DNA from: an uncultured Persicitalea sp.
GTDB taxonomy: Bacteria; Bacteroidota; Bacteroidia; Cytophagales; Spirosomataceae
DNA length: 6,293 nucleotides
Assembly: GCA_950075905.1 (NCBI GenBank)
Contig: CATMVR010000313.1
Coordinates: 1 to 6,293, forward strand
Direction: 5' to 3'
Shown: positions 1 through 5,295 of the stretch, in pieces
Layout: every line of letters starts with the position of its first letter
How positions within the stretch are numbered: position 1 is the stretch's first letter
Position numbers and translations under genes: made by a program
Notes under the pieces: model-generated
Told to the model about the DNA's origin: nothing
Database searches by the model: none
Seen by the model: the letters and a program-made list of their open reading frames with translations, nothing else

Positions 1-1652
1 TATCCGAAAAAAACGGGGGGCTTTTCCTGCCCGAAGGGTTTGAGGCGGTAGTGGTTGTGGATAGTCTGGAAGGCCGGGCGCGGCATATCGCCGTCAACGA
101 CAACGGGGACATCTACGTTAAAGCCCGCTTTGCCGACGCCGGAACGGCGGTCATTGCCTTACGCGATACGAATGGGGATGGGCGGGCTGATGTAATCAAA
201 CGGTTTGGTGGGGCTGCCCGGGAAAGAAACTACGGTACTGCCATGCGGATTTACCAGGGGTACCTTTATTTCAGCTCCGAGCTGGTGGTGTACCGCTACA
301 AACTCACGCCCGGTCAACTCGTTCCCGATAGCCCGGAAGAGGTCATCCTCACCGACGACCACCCGCACGGCATGCATGAGCACATCGCCAAGCCCCTGAC
401 GTTTGACGCCGAAGGCAATATGTACGTACCCTTTGGAGCCAATTCCAACGCCTGCCAGGTAGACAATCGCCTTCCCAACTCGCCGGGTATTGACCCCTGC
501 CCGTTGCTGGAAGACCACGGCGGCATCTGGCGGTTTGACGCGAATAAGGTAGGACAGGTACAGAAAGACGGCTACCGCTTTGCCACCGGCCTGCGCAGCG
601 TCGTGGCCCTGGACTGGAACTTTGAGGACAACAACCTCTACGCCGTACAGCACGGCCGCGATGATCTGTTTCGCCTGTGGCCGCAAATCTATTCTTCCTG
701 GCAGAATGCCCTGTTGCCTTCCGAGGAATTTCTGAGGGTCAAAGACGGTACCCACGCGGGCTGGCCCTACTGCTACTACGATCAGATGCAGGGTAAAAAA
801 GTACTGAACCCCGAGTACGGGGGCGACGGCAAACTGGTAGGCCGCTGTGGCGAGTACGAGTCACCGCTGATTGGCTTTCCCGGCCACTGGGCGCCCAACG
901 ACATTCTTTTTTACCGCGGGAATCAGTTTCCTGAGCGCTACAAAAACGGTTCCTTCATTGCCTTTCATGGCTCTACCAACCGGACACCCTATCCGCAGTC
1001 GAGCTATTTTATTGGGTTTGTTCCGTTCAAAAAAGGCAAACCGGCGGGCAACTACGAGGTTTTTGCCGATGGCTTCGCGGGTGTGGACCCCATTGTCAAT
1101 GTATCCGACGCCCTCTACCGCCCCATGGGTATTGCCATGGGGCCGGATGGGGCGCTCTACATCGCCGAAACCGAAAAGGGAAAAATCTGGAAGATTACCT
1201 ACACGGGTACCCGCAAAAAACTCCCTAAGTCAGCGCTGGCCTCTATGGAGAAACGCAAGCAGCTGGCGCACATCCGTACCCCCGATGCGGTGAAAGACGA
1301 CCTGGATCGGGGCAAGGCTGTGGCAGGCAGTAAAGTATATACCGTGTACTGCACGGGCTGCCATCAGCGCAACGGCATGGGCGATGCGCAGCGTTTTCCG
1401 CCCCTGGGAAGCTCAGAATGGGTAACCGGCGATAAGAAACGGCTTATTGAAGTGATGCTGAAAGGACTGGAAGGACCCATCGAAGTGAAAGGACAGGCGT
1501 ATAACAACGTCATGCCGCAGCACAGTTTTCTCAAAGATGAGGAAATTTCCGAGGTACTGACCTACATCCGGGGCAACTTTGGCAATACCTCCACGGCCAT
1601 AAGCAAAGAGGAGGTAGCGGCCGTCCGGAGGGGCCTGGCCAGTCTGGAATAA
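1..1652 (+). CDS. PQQ-dependent sugar dehydrogenase with C-terminal cytochrome c domain (5' partial)
   Basis: The frame is open from base 3, and the residues before the first internal GTG (51) already read like the family (LPEGFEAVVVV), so the true start lies left of the window. The part up to about base 1215 resembles the six-bladed propeller of soluble glucose/sorbosone dehydrogenases, which oxidise aldoses with PQQ and calcium. Visible marks are HEHIAKPLTFD, ATGLRS with a candidate catalytic Arg at 594-596, and RPMGIAMGPDGALYIAE near the end of the propeller. An acidic D-x-N-G-D-G-x-x-D loop at 165-191 looks like a calcium site. A class I cytochrome c domain follows, with heme motif CTGCH at 1350-1364 and a likely distal Met at 1512-1514 (NVMPQ). 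The fusion implies a periplasmic enzyme passing electrons through its own heme to the respiratory chain. The signal peptide would be outside the window. The substrate cannot be told. The family is fairly sure; PQQ binding is inferred. Confidence 0.88.
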   Translation, partial: SEKNGGLFLPEGFEAVVVVDSLEGRARHIAVNDNGDIYVKARFADAGTAVIALRDTNGDGRADVIKRFGGAARERNYGTAMRIYQGYLYFSSELVVYRYKLTPGQLVPDSPEEVILTDDHPHGMHEHIAKPLTFDAEGNMYVPFGANSNACQVDNRLPNSPGIDPCPLLEDHGGIWRFDANKVGQVQKDGYRFATGLRSVVALDWNFEDNNLYAVQHGRDDLFRLWPQIYSSWQNALLPSEEFLRVKDGTHAGWPYCYYDQMQGKKVLNPEYGGDGKLVGRCGEYESPLIGFPGHWAPNDILFYRGNQFPERYKNGSFIAFHGSTNRTPYPQSSYFIGFVPFKKGKPAGNYEVFADGFAGVDPIVNVSDALYRPMGIAMGPDGALYIAETEKGKIWKITYTGTRKKLPKSALASMEKRKQLAHIRTPDAVKDDLDRGKAVAGSKVYTVYCTGCHQRNGMGDAQRFPPLGSSEWVTGDKKRLIEVMLKGLEGPIEVKGQAYNNVMPQHSFLKDEEISEVLTYIRGNFGNTSTAISKEEVAAVRRGLASLE

Positions 1653-1711
1653 GAACGAATTATTCTCCCTTTTTTTGGATGAATAGTTGGCCAGAATTTA
1701 TAGAGATTTGA

Positions 1712-1775
1712 ACCGCAAAGACGCAAAGACTTTCTATTTCGTTTTCAACTCTTTGCGCCTTCTCGTCTTTGCGGT
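1712..1775. repeat. Imperfect inverted repeat built on a tandem octamer
   Basis: The left arm ACCGCAAAGACG (1712-1723) pairs perfectly with CGTCTTTGCGGT (1764-1775). A second 6-bp stem follows inside (1724-1729 with 1750-1755), leaving an 8-nt bulge on the right side and a 20-nt loop. The left arm contains the octamer CGCAAAGA twice in tandem (1714-1721 and 1722-1729). I recall very similar ACCGCAAAGACGCAAAG words as dispersed intergenic repeats in several phyla including Bacteroidota, but cannot check this here. It could act as an mRNA hairpin or be a REP-like mobile palindrome. Its right arm also holds the TTTG that may serve as a -33 element for the next gene. Confidence 0.7.
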
Positions 1776-1798
1776 GAATAATATAAAACTTATACTTA
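1768..1798 (+). promoter_or_regulatory. Possible Bacteroidota-type promoter for the RidA-kinase operon
   Basis: TTTG at 1768-1771 is followed after 19 bases by TATACTTA (1791-1798), a 4-of-6 match to the Bacteroidota -7 consensus TAnnTTTG at the correct spacing. Transcription would begin near 1801-1804, giving a leader of roughly 10 nt to the ATG at 1812 or 25 nt to the ATG at 1827. The -33 element lies within the right arm of the inverted repeat, so the repeat may have supplied part of the promoter. The weak -7 box keeps confidence low. Confidence 0.35.
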
Positions 1799-1811
1799 CA
1801 ACAATCAACCA

Positions 1812-2282
1812 ATGATCAGTACCCATATGAAACCCGAAAGAAGATCTATTTTAAAAAGACTATTTGCCTCCGTCGCCGGAGTAGCCGGTATAGGCGCTGC
1901 TGCCAAAGCCGCGCCTCCCGCGCCCCAGAAAGAAGTAGGTGATATTACGATGCTGCAGGACGTACCCCTTTTCTCTTCCCATACCAAATTCAACAACATG
2001 GTGTTTGTGGCGGGGAAAGGCGCCCACTTCGAGGGCGACATCACCGCCCACACCAAACATGTGCTTGATGAGGTGGAAAAAGAATTACTCAAAGCGGGCT
2101 CCTCTATGGATAAGGTGCTGAAAGTAAGCGTGTTTCTGCATGATCTCAACGACTATAAAGCCATGAATGAGGCTTACAAGGGGCGCTTTGGCAATAAGCC
2201 TCCCTGCCGCACCACCGTAGCGGTGTACGGGGGCGTACCCGGCAATTCGCTGGTAGAAATTGACTGCATTGCGTATATTTAG
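1812..2282 (+). CDS. RidA/YjgF family protein with a Tat-like signal peptide
   Basis: The 156-residue product has an N-terminal extension followed by a RidA (YjgF/YER057c/UK114) domain from about residue 44. The extension contains RRSILK (residues 10-15), a hydrophobic stretch (about 16-31) and AKAAP, which looks like a twin-arginine signal with cleavage near residues 31-34; Glu replaces the usual Ser/Thr before RR. RidA proteins are trimers that hydrolyse reactive enamines and imines made by PLP enzymes. The substrate-binding Arg is present (R133, in PPCRTT), as is the C-terminal Glu (E149, in LVEID). The usual N-terminal GPYS-type motif is absent, so deaminase activity is not assured. Export of a RidA protein is odd, since the known substrates are cytoplasmic. 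An alternative start at 1827 leaves the RR motif intact. The fructosamine kinase gene begins 3 bases after the stop, so the two are probably one operon. Confidence 0.87.
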   Translation: MISTHMKPERRSILKRLFASVAGVAGIGAAAKAAPPAPQKEVGDITMLQDVPLFSSHTKFNNMVFVAGKGAHFEGDITAHTKHVLDEVEKELLKAGSSMDKVLKVSVFLHDLNDYKAMNEAYKGRFGNKPPCRTTVAVYGGVPGNSLVEIDCIAYI

Positions 2283-2285
2283 TGC

Positions 2286-3167
2286 ATGCATACCGGCGAC
2301 GACGAAGTACAATTTCTGGAAAGTGTTCTTTTTGAGGCCTTTGGCTATACGCCCGAGATTCAGGACCTGCGCCTGATGACAGGCGGTAGTATCAATACCT
2401 CCGTACAGCTCGTCACCGACCGGGGTACCTATTTTGTGAAGTGGAACGACGCCGATGCCGACGATATGTTCAGGACGGAGGCACTGGGGCTCGAACTACT
2501 CCATCAGACTGGAACGTTTACCATTCCCCGTGTGCTGCATCAGGGCAGCCGCGGGGACAAAGCCTACCTAGTACTTGAATACGTAGAGGCAGCCCCCCAA
2601 CGGGCTACCTACTGGGAAGAGTTCGGTCAATCGCTGGCCGAACTGCACTCACACACGCAGGCCGAGTTTGGACTTTCGTTTAATAACTATATCGGTTCGC
2701 TGCCGCAAAGAAATAATTGTCATGCTGACGGTATTGAATTTTTCATAGAAGAGCGACTCAAAGTGCAATCAGGCCTGGCGTTGTACAATAACCTGATTTC
2801 GCGCAAACTTTACGATTCGTTCAATACCCTTTACAAAGCCCTGCCCGACCTGCTGCCCACCGAGCGCCCGGCGTTGGTACACGGCGATTTGTGGTCGGGA
2901 AATGTAATCACCGACGCACAGGGCCGCGTTTGTATCGTTGACCCGGCCCCACACTATGGCCTGCGGGAGGCCGAAATTGCCTTCACCTTTCTTTTTGGCG
3001 GATTTTCGCCGGCCTTTTACGAGTCCTACTACGAGTCCTACCCCCTGGCCAAAAATTTTGAGGAGCGCGTACCGATCTACAACCTGTATCCTCTGCTCGT
3101 ACACGTAAATTTGTTCGGGCAAAGCTATGTCAAAGCCGTAGAGAAGACACTTCGCCGTTTTAATTAG
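2286..3167 (+). CDS. Fructosamine/ketosamine-3-kinase family protein
   Basis: The 293-residue product is the normal length for the fructosamine-3-kinase family (PF03881), an aminoglycoside-phosphotransferase-like fold. Visible kinase features are the GGSINT loop (33-38), a likely ATP-binding Lys in YFVKW (K52), a helix Glu in FRTEALGLELL (E65), the catalytic loop HGDLWSGN (199-206, catalytic D201) and the metal-binding DPA (D219). Family-specific stretches are LFGGF, FYESY...YPL and YNLYPLLVHVNLFG. Family members phosphorylate the C3 hydroxyl of sugars attached to amines by glycation, making an unstable product that falls off and restores the amine. Bacterial members act on small ketosamines or proteins; the substrate here is unknown. 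The usual REVDLA segment reads REAEIA, with Glu in place of Asp. The start is fixed by the 3-base gap after the RidA stop, which implies translational coupling. Confidence 0.93.
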   Translation: MHTGDDEVQFLESVLFEAFGYTPEIQDLRLMTGGSINTSVQLVTDRGTYFVKWNDADADDMFRTEALGLELLHQTGTFTIPRVLHQGSRGDKAYLVLEYVEAAPQRATYWEEFGQSLAELHSHTQAEFGLSFNNYIGSLPQRNNCHADGIEFFIEERLKVQSGLALYNNLISRKLYDSFNTLYKALPDLLPTERPALVHGDLWSGNVITDAQGRVCIVDPAPHYGLREAEIAFTFLFGGFSPAFYESYYESYPLAKNFEERVPIYNLYPLLVHVNLFGQSYVKAVEKTLRRFN

Positions 3168-3190
3168 TATACAAGTAAGTAATTTTTTCC

Positions 3191-3198
3191 TATATTTC
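3191..3198 (+). promoter_or_regulatory. Candidate -7 box (TATATTTC) upstream of fbp
   Basis: TATATTTC differs from the Bacteroidota -7 consensus TAnnTTTG only in the last base. I find no TTG at the usual 19-21 bases upstream, so this is only a candidate. If used, it would start a leader of about 110 nt carrying the hairpins described below. Confidence 0.25.
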
Positions 3199-3201
3199 GT
3201 C

Positions 3202-3229
3202 ATAGTACCTAAGAGAGGTATTGTACTAT
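3202..3229. repeat. 7-bp inverted repeat, ATAGTAC / GTACTAT
   Basis: ATAGTAC (3202-3208) is the exact reverse complement of GTACTAT (3223-3229), separated by 14 bases. It lies just downstream of the candidate -7 box and could be an operator or an RNA stem. Its right arm belongs to a 12-mer that recurs at 3267-3278, so the left arm could pair with either copy. Confidence 0.5.
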
Positions 3230-3241
3230 TTCAAGCAGCGG

Positions 3242-3286
3242 ATTAGTGCAGCAGGTGGCTCGCCTCTTGTACTAATTCTACCTGCT
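3242..3286 (+). promoter_or_regulatory. Structured fbp leader: 35-nt hairpin with a competing 7-bp pairing
   Basis: Bases 3242-3276 fold into one nearly complete hairpin: 15 pairs (three of them G-U), one C-C mismatch and a 3-nt loop at 3258-3260. Two more G-U pairs could extend the base. Within it, AGCAGGT (3250-3256) is also perfectly complementary to ACCTGCT (3280-3286), just past the hairpin, so the two pairings partly exclude each other or could form a pseudoknot. There is no U-tract after the hairpin, so it is not an intrinsic terminator. It ends 35 bases before the fbp ATG. It may control fbp mRNA stability or translation, or be a DNA operator; no known riboswitch is recognised. Confidence 0.5.
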
Positions 3287-3311
3287 CCACTTCTTCAACT
3301 ATACTGAACCT

Positions 3312-4310
3312 ATGGCTACCAAAACCGCCCAAGACCTCGCCCTGCCGGTGGGGGTCACGCTCGACCGTTTCATTATGCGCAGCCAAAGCGCATTTCCCTA
3401 CGCTACCGGCGATCTCTCGCAATTGCTGCGTGACATCGCTCTGGCGGGTAAAATCATTGACCGCGAAGTAAACCGCGCCGGCCTCGTGGATATCTCCGGC
3501 GGCGTGGGTACCTCCAACATTCAGGGGGAGGCCCAGCAGAAGCTCGACGTAGTAGCCAACATCCGGTTTATCCGGGCGCTCAAAAACGGCGGCGAGGTGT
3601 GTGCCATCATCTCCGAGGAGGACGAGGAGATCATCTATACCGGCAACGACAACGGCAAGTACGTCGTAGCCATGGACCCGCTCGACGGCTCCTCCAACAT
3701 CGACGTCAATGTGTCTATCGGTACCATTTTTTCGATCTACCACCGCGTCACGCCCATCGGTACCCCCGCTACCATCGAAGACTTCATGCAGGGAGGCCGC
3801 AAGCAGGTAGGGGCCGGGTACATTCTGTACGGTTCGTCCACCATTCTGGTTTTTTCGACGGGTTCGGGGGTCAACGGGTTTACGCATGAGCACTCATTGG
3901 GTGAATTTATTCTATCGCACAAAAACATCCGCTGTCCGCTCGATGGAAAGATATACTCCCTCAACGATGGCTACTACGATGGTTTTCAGGCTTCCGTGCA
4001 GGAGTACGTGCTGGATTGTCGCCGGCGCGACTACTCGGCCCGGTACATCGGTTCGCTAGTCGGAGATTTTCATCGCAATATGCTCAAAGGGGGCGTGTAC
4101 CTCTATCCACCTACCCAAAAAGACCCCAACGGCAAGCTGCGGCTGCTGTACGAGTGCTACCCACTTGCCTTTTTGGCCGAGCAGTCAGGGGGCCGGGCAA
4201 CGGATGGCTACGGAGATATCCTGGACATCGAGCCTAAGTCCCTGCATCAGCGCACGCCGTTCTATACCGGATCGGTACGGATGGTAGAAGACATACAGGC
4301 GCGGCTGTAA
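3312..4310 (+). CDS. fbp: Class I fructose-1,6-bisphosphatase
   Basis: The 332-residue product is the usual length for class I FBPase, which hydrolyses fructose 1,6-bisphosphate to fructose 6-phosphate, the committed step of gluconeogenesis in the cytoplasm. Conserved blocks appear in order: SEEDEE (101-106) and MDPLDGSSNID (121-131), giving metal-binding Glu, D122 and D125; YGSSTILVFSTG (173-184); RYIGSLVGDFHRN (244-256) around the sugar-phosphate site; and KLRLLYECYPLA (275-286), the family signature with metal ligand E281. K116-Y117 sit where Lys112-Tyr113 of the pig enzyme bind AMP, so AMP inhibition is possible, though only by analogy. The ATG at 3312 matches the family N-terminus. The gene stands alone, 144 bases after the kinase, with a structured leader and its own terminator. 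No key residue appears to be missing. Confidence 0.97.
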   Translation: MATKTAQDLALPVGVTLDRFIMRSQSAFPYATGDLSQLLRDIALAGKIIDREVNRAGLVDISGGVGTSNIQGEAQQKLDVVANIRFIRALKNGGEVCAIISEEDEEIIYTGNDNGKYVVAMDPLDGSSNIDVNVSIGTIFSIYHRVTPIGTPATIEDFMQGGRKQVGAGYILYGSSTILVFSTGSGVNGFTHEHSLGEFILSHKNIRCPLDGKIYSLNDGYYDGFQASVQEYVLDCRRRDYSARYIGSLVGDFHRNMLKGGVYLYPPTQKDPNGKLRLLYECYPLAFLAEQSGGRATDGYGDILDIEPKSLHQRTPFYTGSVRMVEDIQARL

Positions 4311-4341
4311 GTACAAGAGTATACAAAGCGGGATTCCGGAC

Positions 4342-4374
4342 GGCAGGATATTCATGGGGGTGTCCTGCCTTTTT
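4342..4374 (+). terminator. Intrinsic terminator after fbp
   Basis: A 9-bp stem (4342-4350 with 4361-4369; core GGCAGGA/TCCTGCC plus one T-G pair and one A-T pair) encloses a 10-nt loop and is followed directly by TTTTT (4370-4374). It begins 31 bases after the fbp stop codon and separates fbp from the following promoter and operon. Confidence 0.88.
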
Positions 4375-4411
4375 ATTGATAGTTGGGAAAATAAATCTGA
4401 CACTTGATAAT

Positions 4412-4434
4412 TATTTATTGTTTTTCAATAAATA
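4412..4434. promoter_or_regulatory. 9-bp palindrome overlapping the -33 element: candidate operator
   Basis: TATTTATTG (4412-4420) and CAATAAATA (4426-4434) are exact reverse complements around TTTTT. The left arm ends in the TTG that forms the -33 element of the promoter, so a protein bound here would block sigma-factor access. The small HTH protein encoded as the second gene of the operon is the obvious candidate ligand (autoregulation), but this is inference. The arms are AT-rich, so chance palindromes are more likely than in GC-rich sequence. Confidence 0.5.
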
Positions 4435-4447
4435 TACTTTACATTTG
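4418..4447 (+). promoter_or_regulatory. Bacteroidota-type promoter for the DUF2975-HTH operon
   Basis: TTG (4418-4420), a 19-base spacer and TACATTTG (4440-4447) match the Bacteroidota sigma-ABfr consensus TTG-N19-TAnnTTTG at every defined base. Transcription should begin about 4450-4454, giving a leader of roughly 20 nt before the ATG at 4473. The leader is A-rich with no Shine-Dalgarno sequence, as usual in this phylum. Confidence 0.78.
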
Positions 4448-4472
4448 CAGAGTCAACTAATTATAAAATAAA

Positions 4473-4997
4473 ATGAAAACAGAACAAATCTTGCCGATCC
4501 TGCGCGTAGGAGCCTGGGTAGTCTACATTGGTGCTATTGTACGCACGGTAGTAGTTGCCGTTTCTTTTGCAGTGCATATCTACGAGCAGGCCAAGGGGGG
4601 GAGTGAGTCTGGTACTTTGCTGGCTTCTTTGCTGCTAATGAGCCTGCTGATGGCGAGTATGATCCTGTACGTAGAGCTATGGCAACAAGTAAAGGACGTG
4701 CTTACGAACATAAACCTGGGTACCCCATTTACCATGGAAACGGCCCGTCGTCTGGTAGGTATCAGCTACTCACTTCTGGGATTATGGATTATAGCATTTA
4801 TTGGAAAAAACTATCTGCATTACATTCAGAAGAGGATGCCAGAGGTAGCCGATCTGACTACCGGCTATATAGCTGACCTGGGCGGGGGCTTCGATGTCAA
4901 TGGGATACTCCTCCTTAACGCCGGCATCGTGTACATTATCGCGCAGGTATTCAGACGGGGGGTAGAGTTGCAGCAGGAAAACGAACTAACGATCTGA
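4473..4997 (+). CDS. DUF2975 family membrane protein
   Basis: The 174-residue product has four likely membrane helices (about 11-34, 48-69, 94-112 and 142-160). The family-like LGTPFTMETARRL sits between helices 2 and 3, and the C-terminus ends in ENELTI, a tail I recall as typical of DUF2975 proteins. Function is unknown. Members are very often encoded next to a small YozG-type HTH regulator, as here, where the regulator starts 2 bases after this stop codon. A role as a membrane partner or sensor for that regulator is plausible but unproven. The start is well supported by the promoter about 25 bases upstream and by the positively charged, short N-terminus before helix 1. Confidence 0.87.
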   Translation: MKTEQILPILRVGAWVVYIGAIVRTVVVAVSFAVHIYEQAKGGSESGTLLASLLLMSLLMASMILYVELWQQVKDVLTNINLGTPFTMETARRLVGISYSLLGLWIIAFIGKNYLHYIQKRMPEVADLTTGYIADLGGGFDVNGILLLNAGIVYIIAQVFRRGVELQQENELTI

Positions 4998-4999
4998 CG

Positions 5000-5224
5000 A
5001 TGCCCATTGTAGTGAATGTAGATGTGATGATGGCCCGGCGCAAGATGTCCCTGACCGAACTGGCCGCGAAGGTGGATATCACCATGGCCAATCTTTCAAT
5101 TCTGAAAACGGGCAAGGCCAAAGCCGTGCGCTTTTCCACGCTGGAAGCTATTTGTGAAGCACTCGACTGCCAGCCGGGCGATGTTCTGGAATACGTGCCT
5201 GATTCCGAAAATGCGGCTTCGTAA
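5000..5224 (+). CDS. Small helix-turn-helix transcriptional regulator (Cro/C1-type, YozG-like)
   Basis: The 74-residue product is a single HTH domain. Residues 17-37 form the helix-turn-helix, with the recognition helix near TMANLSILKTG (28-38), followed by RFSTLEAICEALDCQPGDVLEY (44-65). The last block, with the CxPGD turn, is characteristic of the HTH_26/YozG-like group. There is no effector or dimerisation domain beyond this, so any signal input probably comes from a partner, most likely the DUF2975 membrane protein encoded 2 bases upstream. It may bind the palindrome at 4412-4434 and regulate its own operon; this is inferred from context. The ATG at 5000 gives the standard N-terminus (MPIVVNVDVMMARRKMS). 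Confidence 0.9.
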   Translation: MPIVVNVDVMMARRKMSLTELAAKVDITMANLSILKTGKAKAVRFSTLEAICEALDCQPGDVLEYVPDSENAAS

Positions 5225-5237
5225 TGTGCAATCTCCC

Positions 5238-5281
5238 GCGCCCTGCGGACTTTGGGCGCAGGAAGGAAGGCGCAAAGTTTT
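5238..5281 (+). terminator. Possible weak terminator or leader hairpins between the HTH and helicase genes
   Basis: This short GC-rich stretch can form several mutually exclusive stems: GCGCCC/GGGCGC (5238-5243 with 5254-5259), CCTGCG/CGCAGG (5242-5247 with 5257-5262), and ACTTTG-GG-CGC with GCGCAAAGT (5249-5259 with 5270-5278). The last overlaps a short T-run (5278-5281). It could end the upstream operon, but the T-tract is short and the stem has a two-base bulge. The competing stems could also act on the helicase mRNA if transcription continues through. Confidence 0.35.
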
Positions 5282-5283
5282 CG

Positions 5284-5291
5284 TATCTTTG
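5284..5291 (+). promoter_or_regulatory. Candidate -7 box (TATCTTTG) directly before the helicase start
   Basis: TATCTTTG is a full match to TAnnTTTG. It ends 4 bases before the ATG at 5296, so transcription would begin on or within a few bases of the start codon, giving a leaderless or near-leaderless mRNA. I see no TTG at the usual distance upstream (the nearest TTTG, 5251-5254, is 29 bases away), so the promoter call is tentative. Confidence 0.4.
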
Positions 5292-5295
5292 GGGT

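Noticed and set aside
159..755. Reverse-strand open frame (198 codons) opposite the sugar dehydrogenase
   Set aside because: It is a shadow of the real gene with no recognisable motifs.
1652..1676. T7 run with AGAA/TTCT just after the sugar dehydrogenase stop, as a terminator
   Set aside because: Only a 4-bp weak stem precedes the T-run, so it is unconvincing.
3018..3041. Perfect 12-base tandem repeat TACGAGTCCTAC x2 in the fructosamine kinase gene
   Set aside because: The encoded FYESYYESYPL has the same length as the usual FYxxYxxxYPL family segment, so it is not an insertion; the repeat looks coincidental.
3162..3188. Possible terminator after the kinase: AATTA/TAATT followed by T6
   Set aside because: The stem is only five A-T pairs, too weak for an intrinsic terminator.
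3243..3893. Long reverse-strand open frame (216 codons) opposite fbp
   Set aside because: It lies antisense to a clearly conserved FBPase, its translation shows no family I recognise, and high-GC coding DNA commonly gives such antisense frames.
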